From NCBI RefSeq assembly GCF_001700325.1, contig NZ_MATO01000032.1, positions 1 through 64,000 of the forward strand: 64,000 nucleotides of DNA, given 5' to 3'. A program made the position numbers and the translations under genes. Below the pieces are notes generated by a model, which saw only the letters and a program-made list of their open reading frames with translations, had not been told where the DNA came from and searched no databases. Shown here piece by piece: positions 27,643 to 36,092 of the stretch (positions within the stretch are counted from its first letter, which is position 1; every line of letters starts with the position of its first letter). The stretch comes from Caryophanon latum (GTDB lineage Bacteria; Bacillota; Bacilli; Bacillales_A; Planococcaceae).

Positions 27643-28251
27643 ATCGAATCGTTTACATTTAACGCGTTACAACAGCAGACAGATATTGTACAAGACGTCA
27701 TCATTGTACGTGAAACGGTGACCGCGGAGACGCTACAGCAAAAGATGGCAATTGGGATTGTATTTGAGCGCTGTCATTTCGTTGACTGTACGTTTTCACA
27801 TATTGATTTTACCGATGCATCGTTTTTACATTGTGATTTATCGAACTGTACGTTTTCCAACAGCTTGCTTTACCGGACGGCGTTTACGAATTGCAAAATG
27901 GTCGGCACGAAATTTGTTGGCATGACGTTAACGGCGACGAGCTTTGTCGATTGCTTGATGGAGCGTGCGGCGTTTGAAGAAAGCGTGTGGAAGCATGTTA
28001 CATATCAGGCGAGCACGTTGACGAACAGTGATTGGTATGCGGTGAAGCACGATCACTTGCTCATCGATCGGTGCGAATTAACGGACGCACGCTTTGAGGA
28101 GACGACGTTGAACGGGGTAGACATCTCGACGTCGCAATTTTCGGCGCTGCACATTTCAAAGGACGATGTAGAAGGCTGCATCATTCATGCTGAGCAGGCG
28201 CCGATTTTGTTAGCGATCTGCGGCATTCGACTGAAAGAAGCGGTCGATTAA
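27643..28251 (+). CDS. Pentapeptide-repeat protein, probable ATC start
   Basis: About 202 aa if started at ATC 27643, or 177 aa from GTG 27718. The body has pentapeptide repeats of A(D/N)LXX type ('CHFVDCTFSHIDFTDASF', 'CDLSNCTFSNSLL') that form a right-handed beta helix, as in Qnr/MfpA-like proteins. The frame is open from 27619, and a perfect AAGGAGG at 27628-27634 sits 8 nt before ATC 27643, while GTG 27718 has no SD. An extended -10 (TGATATAAT) lies at 27602-27610, right at the end of the repeat element. Function unknown; DNA-mimic role possible. Confidence 0.65.
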   Translation: MESFTFNALQQQTDIVQDVIIVRETVTAETLQQKMAIGIVFERCHFVDCTFSHIDFTDASFLHCDLSNCTFSNSLLYRTAFTNCKMVGTKFVGMTLTATSFVDCLMERAAFEESVWKHVTYQASTLTNSDWYAVKHDHLLIDRCELTDARFEETTLNGVDISTSQFSALHISKDDVEGCIIHAEQAPILLAICGIRLKEAVD

Positions 28252-28318
28252 GCGTGCGTGCGTGAAAAAAATTTATTACCGTTTAGCGTGAATTATTGCA
28301 TTTATTTTTAAAATGTAG

Positions 28319-28418
28319 TTGACGCATTGGTTTTGAATGCTTTATGCTCAATATAGTTGATTGGATGACCAAAGACTGCTTTTCTCATTTTTGATAATGG
28401 AGAATGGCGGTCTTTTTT
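28319..28418 (+). promoter_or_regulatory. Promoter plus hairpin terminator upstream of gntR (leader or small RNA)
   Basis: TTGACG at 28319-28324 and TATGCT at 28343-28348 (18-nt spacer) are followed by a long hairpin (28371-28414: AAAGAC...GTCTTT outer, TTCTCAT/ATGGAGAA inner) and T7. A transcript of only about 65 nt is expected unless it is read through into gntR. Rest of the 28252-28557 gap: the gntR promoter below. Confidence 0.5.
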
Positions 28419-28474
28419 TATCGTATCGCGCCATATTATTTCATCATATTAATTCTGAAAATTCTAAAATATGA

Positions 28475-28504
28475 TTGCTAAGTAGTATGGGCGCGGGCTA
28501 TAAT
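28475..28504 (+). promoter_or_regulatory. Sigma-A promoter of gntR operon
   Basis: TTGCTA at 28475-28480 and TATAAT at 28499-28504, 18-nt spacer. Followed by a partial dyad around ACGTTACGACGT (28533-28544) that could be the GntR operator. Confidence 0.5.
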
Positions 28505-28557
28505 CAAGCCATCGAACAATAACTGGTACGGACGTTACGACGTTCGGACAAAAGGGG

Positions 28558-29292
28558 ATGGTTGAAATCGTTAGCTTCGATAATCCAATGCCATTGCATA
28601 TTCAACTAAAGGATGTACTCATACGTGAAATTCAAGCGCAAAAGTACGAGGACAAAATTCCGAGTGAACGCGAGCTAATGGCGCGATTTTCGGTAAGCCG
28701 TTCGACGGTGCGAGAAGCGGTCAATCATCTCGTACAAGAAGGTGTGCTGCAAAAAAAGCACGGCAAAGGCACGTTTTTAACGCAGGCGAAAACGGTGCAT
28801 GATTGGCTCGATACGCTCAATAGTTTTAGCGACACGGTGAAGCGTCTCGGCATGATCCCAGGGGCGCATTTGCTAGAGGCGAAAGCGATTGCGCATGACG
28901 ACGCACCGACGACTGTGTTCGGTGAGGAGCCGCTTTATATGATTGCGCGGCTGCGAACGGCGAATGATGCGGCAATCGCGATTGAGCGTCATTATTACAA
29001 GCAAGGATTAGGAGAACAAATTGCGGCATTTGATTTGGAGACGGCGACGATTTATGACGTCATCGAGCAGGAGTTACATATCGCGATGCATGAGGCGGAC
29101 CAAGTGATTTGTTGTAAGCCGATTGATGACGGCGATGCTAAACGGCTCCACATTACGCCGGGGACGAACGTGCTATGCATTGAGCGCACGATTTTTGGTG
29201 AACACGGCGAAGTGATCGAGTACTACGAAAGCTTGTTTCACCCAGTGCATTATTCGTTACGATTAAAAACAAAAAGGGGCAGTAAAAGATGA
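28558..29292 (+). CDS. GntR/HutC-family regulator
   Basis: 244 aa. N-terminal winged helix with 'PSERELMARFSVSRSTVREAVNHLV' and a C-terminal UTRA ligand-binding domain ('FLTQAKT...', 'CIERTIFGEHGEVIEYYESL'), so HutC subfamily. It most likely represses the four downstream genes until their substrate or an intermediate binds. The SD AAAGGGG touches ATG 28558, an awkward spacing, so a slightly later non-ATG start (ATC 28567) is possible. Stop overlaps the next gene's start. Confidence 0.85.
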   Translation: MVEIVSFDNPMPLHIQLKDVLIREIQAQKYEDKIPSERELMARFSVSRSTVREAVNHLVQEGVLQKKHGKGTFLTQAKTVHDWLDTLNSFSDTVKRLGMIPGAHLLEAKAIAHDDAPTTVFGEEPLYMIARLRTANDAAIAIERHYYKQGLGEQIAAFDLETATIYDVIEQELHIAMHEADQVICCKPIDDGDAKRLHITPGTNVLCIERTIFGEHGEVIEYYESLFHPVHYSLRLKTKRGSKR

Positions 29293-30413
29293 TGTTAATG
29301 AATTTACCACAAAGTTTGCTATATGGAGCGCACACATTGTATGAGCTACCGACGCAGCTGCAACGGCTACACGTTGAAAAGCCGATTATTATGTATAGTG
29401 GCAGTGCGGTGAATGATTGCCTCAACTGGCTGCGCGACACGTTTTCGGGCGCGACGTTTTTTGAAATGCCAAAAGGAGAACCGACGTTAAGCATGTTAGA
29501 CGATGCGGTGCAAGCAATTCAACAACGAGGCAATGATAGCGTCGTCGCAATTGGTGGAGGAAGTGCAATCGACTTAGCGAAAGCAGCTGCAGCGGTTGTG
29601 TACGATCAAGAGCGCGATTTCATGTCGTTTCAGCAGCTGCAAACGTTTCGCCGTCTGCCGCTCATTGCGATTCCGACGACAGCAGGAACAGGGGCAGAGG
29701 CGACGCGCATTACGGTCATTATTGATGAGGAGCGCGGCATGAAGCTAAATCCTGCGCACCCTGATTTCATTCCAGACATTGCGATTTTAGACCCGGAGCT
29801 AACGGTGTCGATGCCTGCGCACATTACCGCGTTTACGGCACTTGATGCATTAACGCACGCCATTGAAGCGTATGTGGCGACGAATGCGACGGTGTTAAGC
29901 GATGTATTTGCGCTACAGGCGATGCCGCTTATTACCGCAAACATTGAAACTGCGGTGAATGAGCCGATGAACTTAGTAGCGCGTGAGCAATTAATGCTCG
30001 GTAGCTTTTATGCAGGAATTGCGATTTCAAATGCGACGACGAACTTAGCGCATGCGACGGGGCGTGTGCTCGGGGCGACGTATCATTTACCGCACGGACA
30101 AAGTGTCGCACTGACGCACCCGTTCGTCGTCGAGCGAGGGCTTGAAGCGGCAAGCGAGCGTTACGATCACGTCGCAAAGGCAATGGGACTAGCAACACGT
30201 GAGGACATTGCACCGTATTTACGTACGCTAAACGACAAGCTTCATGTGTGGAAAAGTGCGACAAGCTTAGCGAATGTACTCGATGATGATGCGATTGCAC
30301 ATATGACAGCGCTCGTTGCAACCGGCAATGGCTTACTTACAAACAGATGGGACGTAACAAAAGACGATATTGCAGACGTATTTGTGAAGTTAAAGGAACG
30401 TTTACAACAATAA
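29289..30413 (+). CDS. Iron-containing alcohol dehydrogenase
   Basis: 374 aa, group III alcohol dehydrogenase. NAD-binding 'IGGGSAIDLAKA' and the metal-site helix with 'PTTAGTGAEAT' are clear, and later His residues of the metal site ('HAIEAYV', 'HATGRVLGATYHLPHG') are present. Overlaps gntR by 4 nt. Within this operon it probably oxidises or reduces a short hydroxy/oxo-acid intermediate; the substrate is not evident. Confidence 0.85.
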   Translation: MMLMNLPQSLLYGAHTLYELPTQLQRLHVEKPIIMYSGSAVNDCLNWLRDTFSGATFFEMPKGEPTLSMLDDAVQAIQQRGNDSVVAIGGGSAIDLAKAAAAVVYDQERDFMSFQQLQTFRRLPLIAIPTTAGTGAEATRITVIIDEERGMKLNPAHPDFIPDIAILDPELTVSMPAHITAFTALDALTHAIEAYVATNATVLSDVFALQAMPLITANIETAVNEPMNLVAREQLMLGSFYAGIAISNATTNLAHATGRVLGATYHLPHGQSVALTHPFVVERGLEAASERYDHVAKAMGLATREDIAPYLRTLNDKLHVWKSATSLANVLDDDAIAHMTALVATGNGLLTNRWDVTKDDIADVFVKLKERLQQ

Positions 30414-30426
30414 GGGGGCTAACGGT

Positions 30427-32169
30427 ATGATGATGACAGGCGGAGAAGTAGTTGCGAAAATGCTCGCAGTTGAAGGGGTAAAAAATGTTTTCGGTATTAT
30501 TGACGGCACGTATTTTGGGTTTTATTCGAATTTGCAAAAGCACGGCATTCGCTTAATTTCACCGCGCCACGAAACGAGTGCAGCACATATGGCAGGCGCG
30601 TATGCACGCACATCGAATCGTCTCGGCGTTTGTATGGCGAGTAACGGACCAGGTGTAGCGAACATTTTACCAGGGCTCGTTGTAGAGGAAGCAGAAGGAA
30701 ACCGCGTGCTATGCATTACGAGCTCGCGCCGCACAGGCATTATGTATCCAGACCGCGGTGGCACGTACCAATGCTTTGACCAAGTGAGCACAATTGGCGC
30801 ATTTGCAAAGTCGAGCGAGGCGGTGCCATCATTTGACCGCATTCCTGAAATGCTTCGTCGTGCGCTGCGCAAATGTTTCGAAGGACGTCCAGGCGTTGTG
30901 CATTTAGACATTCCAGAAAACATTATGAACACGAAAGTTAAATGCGACATTTCGTTTTGGGAGCCGTCACAATACCGCATGATGGAGCACCCGAAAGCGT
31001 CGGAGTATCAAGTGCAACGAGCGCTTGAGCTACTGCGCGGCGCAACGTTCCCGCTCATTCATGCAGGAAGCGGCGTATTGCATTCAGGCGCGAAGCCAGA
31101 GCTAGCAGAAGTTGCTGAAAAGCTACAGGCGATGGTGACGACGAGCTGGGCAGGACGCGGTGCAATGGATGAAAGCAATCCGCTCATGATGCCGATGATT
31201 CATATCGAAGCAAACAACAACGTGCGAAATGACGCAGACGTTGTGCTCATTCTCGGCTCGCGCGTTGGGGAAACGGATTGGTGGGGGAAAGCGCCGTACT
31301 GGAACGCCAATCAAACAGTCATTCAAGTTGATTTAGATCCGAACAATTTAGGGGCAAATAAGCCATCATCATTACTCGTACAGTCAGATATTAAGTTTTT
31401 CCTACAGCAGCTACTACAAGAGCTAGCAAACGATGCACCACGAAACGATCCGCATCGCCAGCAGCTCATTCAAAAGCATAATGCAACACGCGCGGAGCAT
31501 CGTAAAAAGCTCGATGAACATTTAAGCGATCAAGGAAGCCCAATCAACCCTGCACAAGTGCCGACACTTGCGCAAAAAGTAATGCCAAAACATACGCCGC
31601 TCGTAATGGACGGGGGGAACACAGTCATTTGGTCAAACTTCTACTACGAGGTGAGCGATCAAATGCCGCTTCTATCGACGTTTAAATTCGGCATGCTCGG
31701 TGCAGGCGTTGGACAAGCGCTCGGTGTTGCCGTCGCGCGTCCGAACACGCCCGTATTATGCATTATCGGTGACGGGGCAATGGGCTTCCATCCGCAAGAA
31801 ATCGAAACGGCTATTCGCAACAACTTGCACGTCATTTATGTCGTCATGTGCGATAAGCAATGGGGCATGGTGAAGATGAATCAGCACTTTGCACTTCGCC
31901 CGCTAAAGACGATGCTCAAAAAAACGCTTGACCCACACGAAAGCATTAACGCAGACTTAGGCGAAATTCGCTTTGACTTAGTTGCTGAGGCGATGGGCGC
32001 GCACGGTGAATACGTGAAAAACCCTGCTGAGCTTGAAGCAGCGTATGAGCGCGCGTTAGCAGCCGGTAAATGTGCGGTCATTCACGCGGAAGTAGACCCC
32101 GTGAAACATATGTGGGCTCCAGGTTTACGTTACTTCAAAGATATGCATGCGGAGCCGAAAGGAAAATAA
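30427..32169 (+). CDS. Thiamine pyrophosphate-dependent enzyme, acetolactate synthase-like
   Basis: 580 aa. Has the three domains of the ALS/benzoylformate decarboxylase/oxalyl-CoA decarboxylase superfamily: N-terminal Pyr domain with catalytic Glu in 'RHETSAAHMAGAYAR', central domain, and C-terminal PP domain with 'GDGAMGFHPQEIETAIRNN' near 449. Cleaves or forms a bond next to a 2-oxo acid. Too divergent to name; it lacks FAD-typical context and no small ALS subunit is adjacent, so it is not a biosynthetic IlvB. SD AAGGGGGC. Confidence 0.8.
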   Translation: MMMTGGEVVAKMLAVEGVKNVFGIIDGTYFGFYSNLQKHGIRLISPRHETSAAHMAGAYARTSNRLGVCMASNGPGVANILPGLVVEEAEGNRVLCITSSRRTGIMYPDRGGTYQCFDQVSTIGAFAKSSEAVPSFDRIPEMLRRALRKCFEGRPGVVHLDIPENIMNTKVKCDISFWEPSQYRMMEHPKASEYQVQRALELLRGATFPLIHAGSGVLHSGAKPELAEVAEKLQAMVTTSWAGRGAMDESNPLMMPMIHIEANNNVRNDADVVLILGSRVGETDWWGKAPYWNANQTVIQVDLDPNNLGANKPSSLLVQSDIKFFLQQLLQELANDAPRNDPHRQQLIQKHNATRAEHRKKLDEHLSDQGSPINPAQVPTLAQKVMPKHTPLVMDGGNTVIWSNFYYEVSDQMPLLSTFKFGMLGAGVGQALGVAVARPNTPVLCIIGDGAMGFHPQEIETAIRNNLHVIYVVMCDKQWGMVKMNQHFALRPLKTMLKKTLDPHESINADLGEIRFDLVAEAMGAHGEYVKNPAELEAAYERALAAGKCAVIHAEVDPVKHMWAPGLRYFKDMHAEPKGK

Positions 32170-32172
32170 TGT

Positions 32173-33099
32173 ATGGGAATAGACCAAATTCAAATTAATT
32201 TTAGTGAAAGTGCATTAACGATGATGAACGTCGTAATCGCCTTTATTATGTTTGGTGTAGCACTTGATTTACGCGCCAGCGACTTCAAGCGCTCGCTGAA
32301 AACACCAAAGCCCGTACTCATTGGCTTATTATGTCAGTTTTTAGTGCTGCCAGCGATTACGTTCGTACTTGTATTAATTGTGCAGCCACACCCAAGCATT
32401 GCGCTCGGCTTATTTTTAGTCGCCGCATGTCCAGGAGGTAATTTATCAAACTTTTTAACGCATTTAGCAAAAGGCAACACGCCGCTATCAATCAGCATGT
32501 CTGCCGTATCAACCGTGCTTGCGATTGTGATGACGCCGCTGAACACGCTATTTTGGGCATCGATGTACGGCCCAACGAAGGATATGATGACGTCATTTAG
32601 CATTAACGCGCTCGACATGTTCACGACGATTTTCTTCATGCTCGGCTTGCCGCTTATACTCGGCATGTACGTGCGCTACAAAATGCCAAAAGTAGCAGCG
32701 CGCATTAATCGCATGATGATGAAAGTGTCGATCGTTGTGTTTTTAGTGTTCGTTGTCATTATGCTTGCGAATAACTTTAGCGTCTTCTCTGAAAACATCG
32801 GGCAAATTCTCGGTGTCGTCGTATTACAAAATGCATTGGCGTTTATTTTTGGCTATATTTTAGCGCGCCTTGCACGAGTGAGCGTTCGCGACCGACGTGC
32901 CATTACGATCGAGACAGGCATTCAAAATTCAGGGCTTGGGCTCATTTTAATTTTCAACTTCTTCGGTGGTGCAGGTGGCATGGCAATTGTCGCAGCGTTT
33001 TGGGGCGTATGGCATATTGTCTCAGGCTTAACGCTTGCAACAATTTGGGCGAAAAATCCACCACCTAACGTAGAAGAAACAGGAGAGATGCACATATGA
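32173..33099 (+). CDS. Bile acid:sodium symporter (BASS) family transporter
   Basis: 308 aa with about nine hydrophobic segments and the SBF-family blocks 'CPGGNLSNFLTHLAKGN' and 'ETGIQNSGLGLIL'. BASS proteins import organic anions such as bile acids, pyruvate or pantoate with sodium. Three bases after the TPP enzyme stop and overlapping the next gene by 4 nt, so it is the likely uptake system for the operon's substrate. Confidence 0.85.
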   Translation: MGIDQIQINFSESALTMMNVVIAFIMFGVALDLRASDFKRSLKTPKPVLIGLLCQFLVLPAITFVLVLIVQPHPSIALGLFLVAACPGGNLSNFLTHLAKGNTPLSISMSAVSTVLAIVMTPLNTLFWASMYGPTKDMMTSFSINALDMFTTIFFMLGLPLILGMYVRYKMPKVAARINRMMMKVSIVVFLVFVVIMLANNFSVFSENIGQILGVVVLQNALAFIFGYILARLARVSVRDRRAITIETGIQNSGLGLILIFNFFGGAGGMAIVAAFWGVWHIVSGLTLATIWAKNPPPNVEETGEMHI

Positions 33100-34046
33100 A
33101 CGTAGTCATTACAGGAGCGGCGGGCTATTTAGGGCAGCAGCTGACGAACTATTTATTGCACGAAACGAATCATACAGTCATTGCCGCAGACATTCGCGAC
33201 ACCTCGCCGTTTGAAGCACATGAGCGCCTTTTATACGAGCAGCTCGACGTCCGTTCAAATGAAGCGGCAGCACTGTTTCAAAAGCATGAAGTGGAAGTTG
33301 TCGTTCATTTAGCGTCCATCGTCACACCAGGCAAAAAAAGCAACCGCGAGTTCGAATATTCAGTTGACGTACTCGGCACAGAAAATATGTTAAACGCATG
33401 CATCGAAGCAAACGTACGCCGTATTATCGTATCATCAAGTGGCGCGTCGTACGGCTATCACGCGGACAATCCGGCATGGCTCAAGGAAACGGACGCCATT
33501 CGCGGAAACGAAGCATTTGCGTACTCGCATCATAAGCGCTTAGTCGAGGAAATGCTTGCGACGTATCGCCAAAAGCAACCACAGCTAGAGCAAACGATTT
33601 TTCGCATCGGGACGATTTTAGGCGAAAACGTGCGCAACCAAATTACGAACTTGTTCGAGCAACAATATTTAATCGGTATTCACGGCTCAGACAGTCCGTT
33701 CGTCTTCATTTGGGATCAAGACGTCGTGCGCTGTTTCGCCAAAGCAATCGACAGCGACAAAACGGGCATTTACAACGTTGCAGGCGACGGCGCACTCACA
33801 GTCGATCAGCTCGGCACGCTATTAAATAAGCGCGTCATTAAAATTCCAGCTGCCGTCGTTTCATCGGCGCTGTTCGTACTAAAGCGCTTGCAGCTAACGC
33901 AGTACGGCGAGGAGCAAGTCGATTTCTTGCGCTACCGTCCCGTGCTAAGCAACGACAAGTTAAAAAACGATTTCGGCTACATACCGCAAAAAACATCGCT
34001 TGAAGTGTTTGAGCATTATATGTGGAGTCGGATGAAGGAGAAGTAA
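33096..34046 (+). CDS. NAD-dependent epimerase/dehydratase (extended SDR)
   Basis: 316 aa. Rossmann motif 'ITGAAGYLGQQL' at the N-terminus, 'VHLASIV', Ser in 'VSSSGASYG' and active site YSHHK. Acts on a sugar-like or cyclic substrate with NAD(P). Last gene of the GntR operon, closed by a terminator at 34052. Confidence 0.85.
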   Translation: MNVVITGAAGYLGQQLTNYLLHETNHTVIAADIRDTSPFEAHERLLYEQLDVRSNEAAALFQKHEVEVVVHLASIVTPGKKSNREFEYSVDVLGTENMLNACIEANVRRIIVSSSGASYGYHADNPAWLKETDAIRGNEAFAYSHHKRLVEEMLATYRQKQPQLEQTIFRIGTILGENVRNQITNLFEQQYLIGIHGSDSPFVFIWDQDVVRCFAKAIDSDKTGIYNVAGDGALTVDQLGTLLNKRVIKIPAAVVSSALFVLKRLQLTQYGEEQVDFLRYRPVLSNDKLKNDFGYIPQKTSLEVFEHYMWSRMKEK

Positions 34047-34051
34047 ATAGG

Positions 34052-34090
34052 AAAAAACGAGGGCGCAGGTGATTGCGTGCCTCGTTTTTT
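34052..34090 (+). terminator. Terminator of the GntR operon
   Basis: AAAAAACGAGG/CCTCGTTTTTT stem with an inner GCGCA/TGCGT pairing. Confidence 0.9.
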
Positions 34091-34186
34091 TATGAAAATA
34101 ATCGAATATTTTTTCGTGATGCGCCCAAAATGACACATACGAGTTGGTATTCTAAATGTAGAAGCAGACGAAAGGAGCTATGCTAT

Positions 34187-34528
34187 ATGACGAACATTAC
34201 GCCTGAACAATTGTATGAATACGGTCGCACCGAGAAAAAGGAATTCTTAAAACGATGGGGTTACTGGCCATGCTCGATTGCGGAATACAACGACGTGTCG
34301 CTCTACTGCGTGAAATTGTACTTCCAACAACGCTCGACGAAAGAAATTGTGAAGTTGTTAAAGGAGCAGTTCGATGCGGATTACGAAATTAACGACATTG
34401 AAAACAGCTATGTGCACTTGCATTGCTTGTATGAACGTGAAGATATGGGTGGACAGCTTTCACTGGATCTGAAGCTGGCGACGCTATTAAATCGTTATGA
34501 AACGTGTGAAGTTCACTGGCTTGGGTAA
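34187..34528 (+). CDS. Conserved-looking hypothetical protein, 113 aa
   Basis: Not recognised. Soluble, mixed charge, helical: 'TPEQLYEYGRTEKKEFLKRWGYWP' then a helix-turn-helix-like stretch 'RSTKEIVKLLKEQFDADYEINDIE'. ATG 34187 is chosen because AAAGGAG lies 9 nt upstream; the longer frame back to 34073 begins inside the preceding terminator. Single-gene unit ended by a terminator at 34535. Confidence 0.6.
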   Translation: MTNITPEQLYEYGRTEKKEFLKRWGYWPCSIAEYNDVSLYCVKLYFQQRSTKEIVKLLKEQFDADYEINDIENSYVHLHCLYEREDMGGQLSLDLKLATLLNRYETCEVHWLG

Positions 34529-34534
34529 CAGATG

Positions 34535-34573
34535 GCGTTAATTAGCAGCGATGTTAATTAACGCTTTTCTTTT
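34535..34573 (+). terminator. Terminator
   Basis: Perfect 10-bp stem GCGTTAATTA/TAATTAACGC with TTTTCTTTT tail. Confidence 0.9.
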
Positions 34574-34603
34574 GGGTATACATAGACGAAGGAGGAACGA
34601 CGA

Positions 34604-35668
34604 ATGACACTACACGAACGCGTTTTACTGCTAGATGTGTTGGATATTTTGAAAAAGCATTCAAACGAGCAGCACACGTTTACGCAAAAGCAAGTAATCG
34701 ACAAACTACAAGAAGACGAGCATTATGAGTTTGTGCAGCGAAAGACGGTGAAGCATGCGTTACAAAAGCTGCGAGACTATGGCTTTGTTGACGCAAAAGC
34801 ATATTCGCGCAATGTGAAAAATCAACAAACGGGCGAAATCGAGGAAATTACGGTATACCGAGATTATTATTACAAGCCGCCATTTTCTGAACAGGAGCTG
34901 CATTTACTCATCGATGGCATTTTGTTTTCGAAACATGCGACATATAGTATGAAGCAAGCGCTCATTGAAAAGCTAGAAAATTTAACGAGCGAGCATTTCA
35001 AATCGCGCAAAAGCTATATGATTGCCGACGATGGTATCGGATTAACAGATGCGCAACTATTTCAAAATATACGCAAGCTAAATGAGGCAATGAGCGCGTC
35101 CAAAAAAGTCGCATTTTCGTACAATCGTTACGTCGTTAATGCGCGCTATGAACTGTTGTTTGAGCAAGAGAAAACACGTGACGGGCAAGTGAGGCAGTAC
35201 GTTATCAATCCGTATCAAATGGTGGCGACGAACGGACGGTATTACGTCATTTGCAATAACGACCGCTTCGATAACCTATCGTATTACCGCATCGATCGCA
35301 TGTCGCATATCGTCGTACAGGAAGAAGCGGTAAAGCCAATTAAGACGCTTCCAGGTTATGAAAAAGGCTTGCACATGCCCGAGCATATGCAGCAGCACCT
35401 ATATTTATTTTCAGGCGAGCTCATTACGGCGTCGATTCGATTTCAAAAGAAGCGATTAACGGAATTCGTCGACTGGTTTGGCACAACACAGCCGTACTTT
35501 TCCAACCAAACGACCGACGACATTACTGCAACGATTCGCGTCAATTACAACGCGCTTCGCAAATGGGCGCTGCAGTATGGCCTATACTTCCGCGTCATCG
35601 AGCCCGCGCAGCTTGTTGAGGATATAAAGGCGGATATTGAGCAAGTGTGGGGGAATTATTTTCAGTAG
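34604..35668 (+). CDS. WYL-domain transcriptional regulator
   Basis: 354 aa. N-terminal winged helix ('FTQKQVIDKLQEDEHYEFVQRKTVKHALQKLRDYG'), then a WYL domain with the usual 'INPYQMVATNGRYYVICNN' and 'YYRIDRMSHI' segments and a C-terminal WCX-like extension. WYL proteins bind nucleic acid or nucleotide ligands and often control antiphage systems (BrxR/CapW type). It stands directly before the AT-rich helicase operon, though its own GC content is core-like. SD AAGGAGG. Confidence 0.85.
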   Translation: MTLHERVLLLDVLDILKKHSNEQHTFTQKQVIDKLQEDEHYEFVQRKTVKHALQKLRDYGFVDAKAYSRNVKNQQTGEIEEITVYRDYYYKPPFSEQELHLLIDGILFSKHATYSMKQALIEKLENLTSEHFKSRKSYMIADDGIGLTDAQLFQNIRKLNEAMSASKKVAFSYNRYVVNARYELLFEQEKTRDGQVRQYVINPYQMVATNGRYYVICNNDRFDNLSYYRIDRMSHIVVQEEAVKPIKTLPGYEKGLHMPEHMQQHLYLFSGELITASIRFQKKRLTEFVDWFGTTQPYFSNQTTDDITATIRVNYNALRKWALQYGLYFRVIEPAQLVEDIKADIEQVWGNYFQ

Positions 35669-35676
35669 GGATGGAT

Positions 35677-35865
35677 TTATGATTTCGACGCTTTCGTATA
35701 GTGCTGAATAATTGCTTGTTTTAATTCACGTGAAGTTATTTGACAATCTTCATATTGCTTCAACAAATGTTGTGTAAATTCAGTTAGCTTTCCACCATTT
35801 ATTGCCGCAATTGCAATGGCAGATTGAGTTTGTTTGCGGCGATCTAGTTGTGAACAATTTTTCAT
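35677..35865 (-). CDS. Small antitoxin-like protein (VbhA-like, tentative)
   Basis: 62 aa. 'SAIAIAAINGGKLTEF...LLKQYEDCQITSRELKQAIIQHY' resembles VbhA-type small antitoxins, which inhibit Fic AMP-transferases; however the inhibitory (S/T)xxxE(G/N) motif is not clear and there is no fic gene nearby. The start at 35865 has AAAGGAG 7 nt upstream; the frame back to 35907 lacks an SD. Orphan antitoxins can serve as anti-anti-phage or addiction relics. Confidence 0.4.
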   Translation of the reverse strand: MKNCSQLDRRKQTQSAIAIAAINGGKLTEFTQHLLKQYEDCQITSRELKQAIIQHYTKASKS

Positions 35866-35916
35866 AAGGTGTCTCCTTTCATAAAAATTAACGATGTTTT
35901 TCATCATCGTATCATA

Positions 35917-35950
35917 AAAGGGAATGTCTATATATTGGGCATTCTCTTTT
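35917..35950. repeat. Hairpin repeat, left copy flanking the helicase operon
   Basis: AAAGGGAATG/CATTCTCTTT stem (one G.U) with a 13-nt spacer ending TTGGG. A closely related copy in the same orientation is at 45986-46019. This copy does not sit at the end of any gene, so it is not an obvious terminator here. Confidence 0.6.
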
Positions 35951-36092
35951 GTCGTGCATTCTCTGTGCTTTCTTTTTTATGTTTTAAATAGAAGTTATTT
36001 GGAAGTATCATGATTTGTTTTGTCTAGTGGTTAAAATCTTATTTGTAGTTTAATATATAATTAATGTTAAATATTTGTAATGGGGTGATTAA

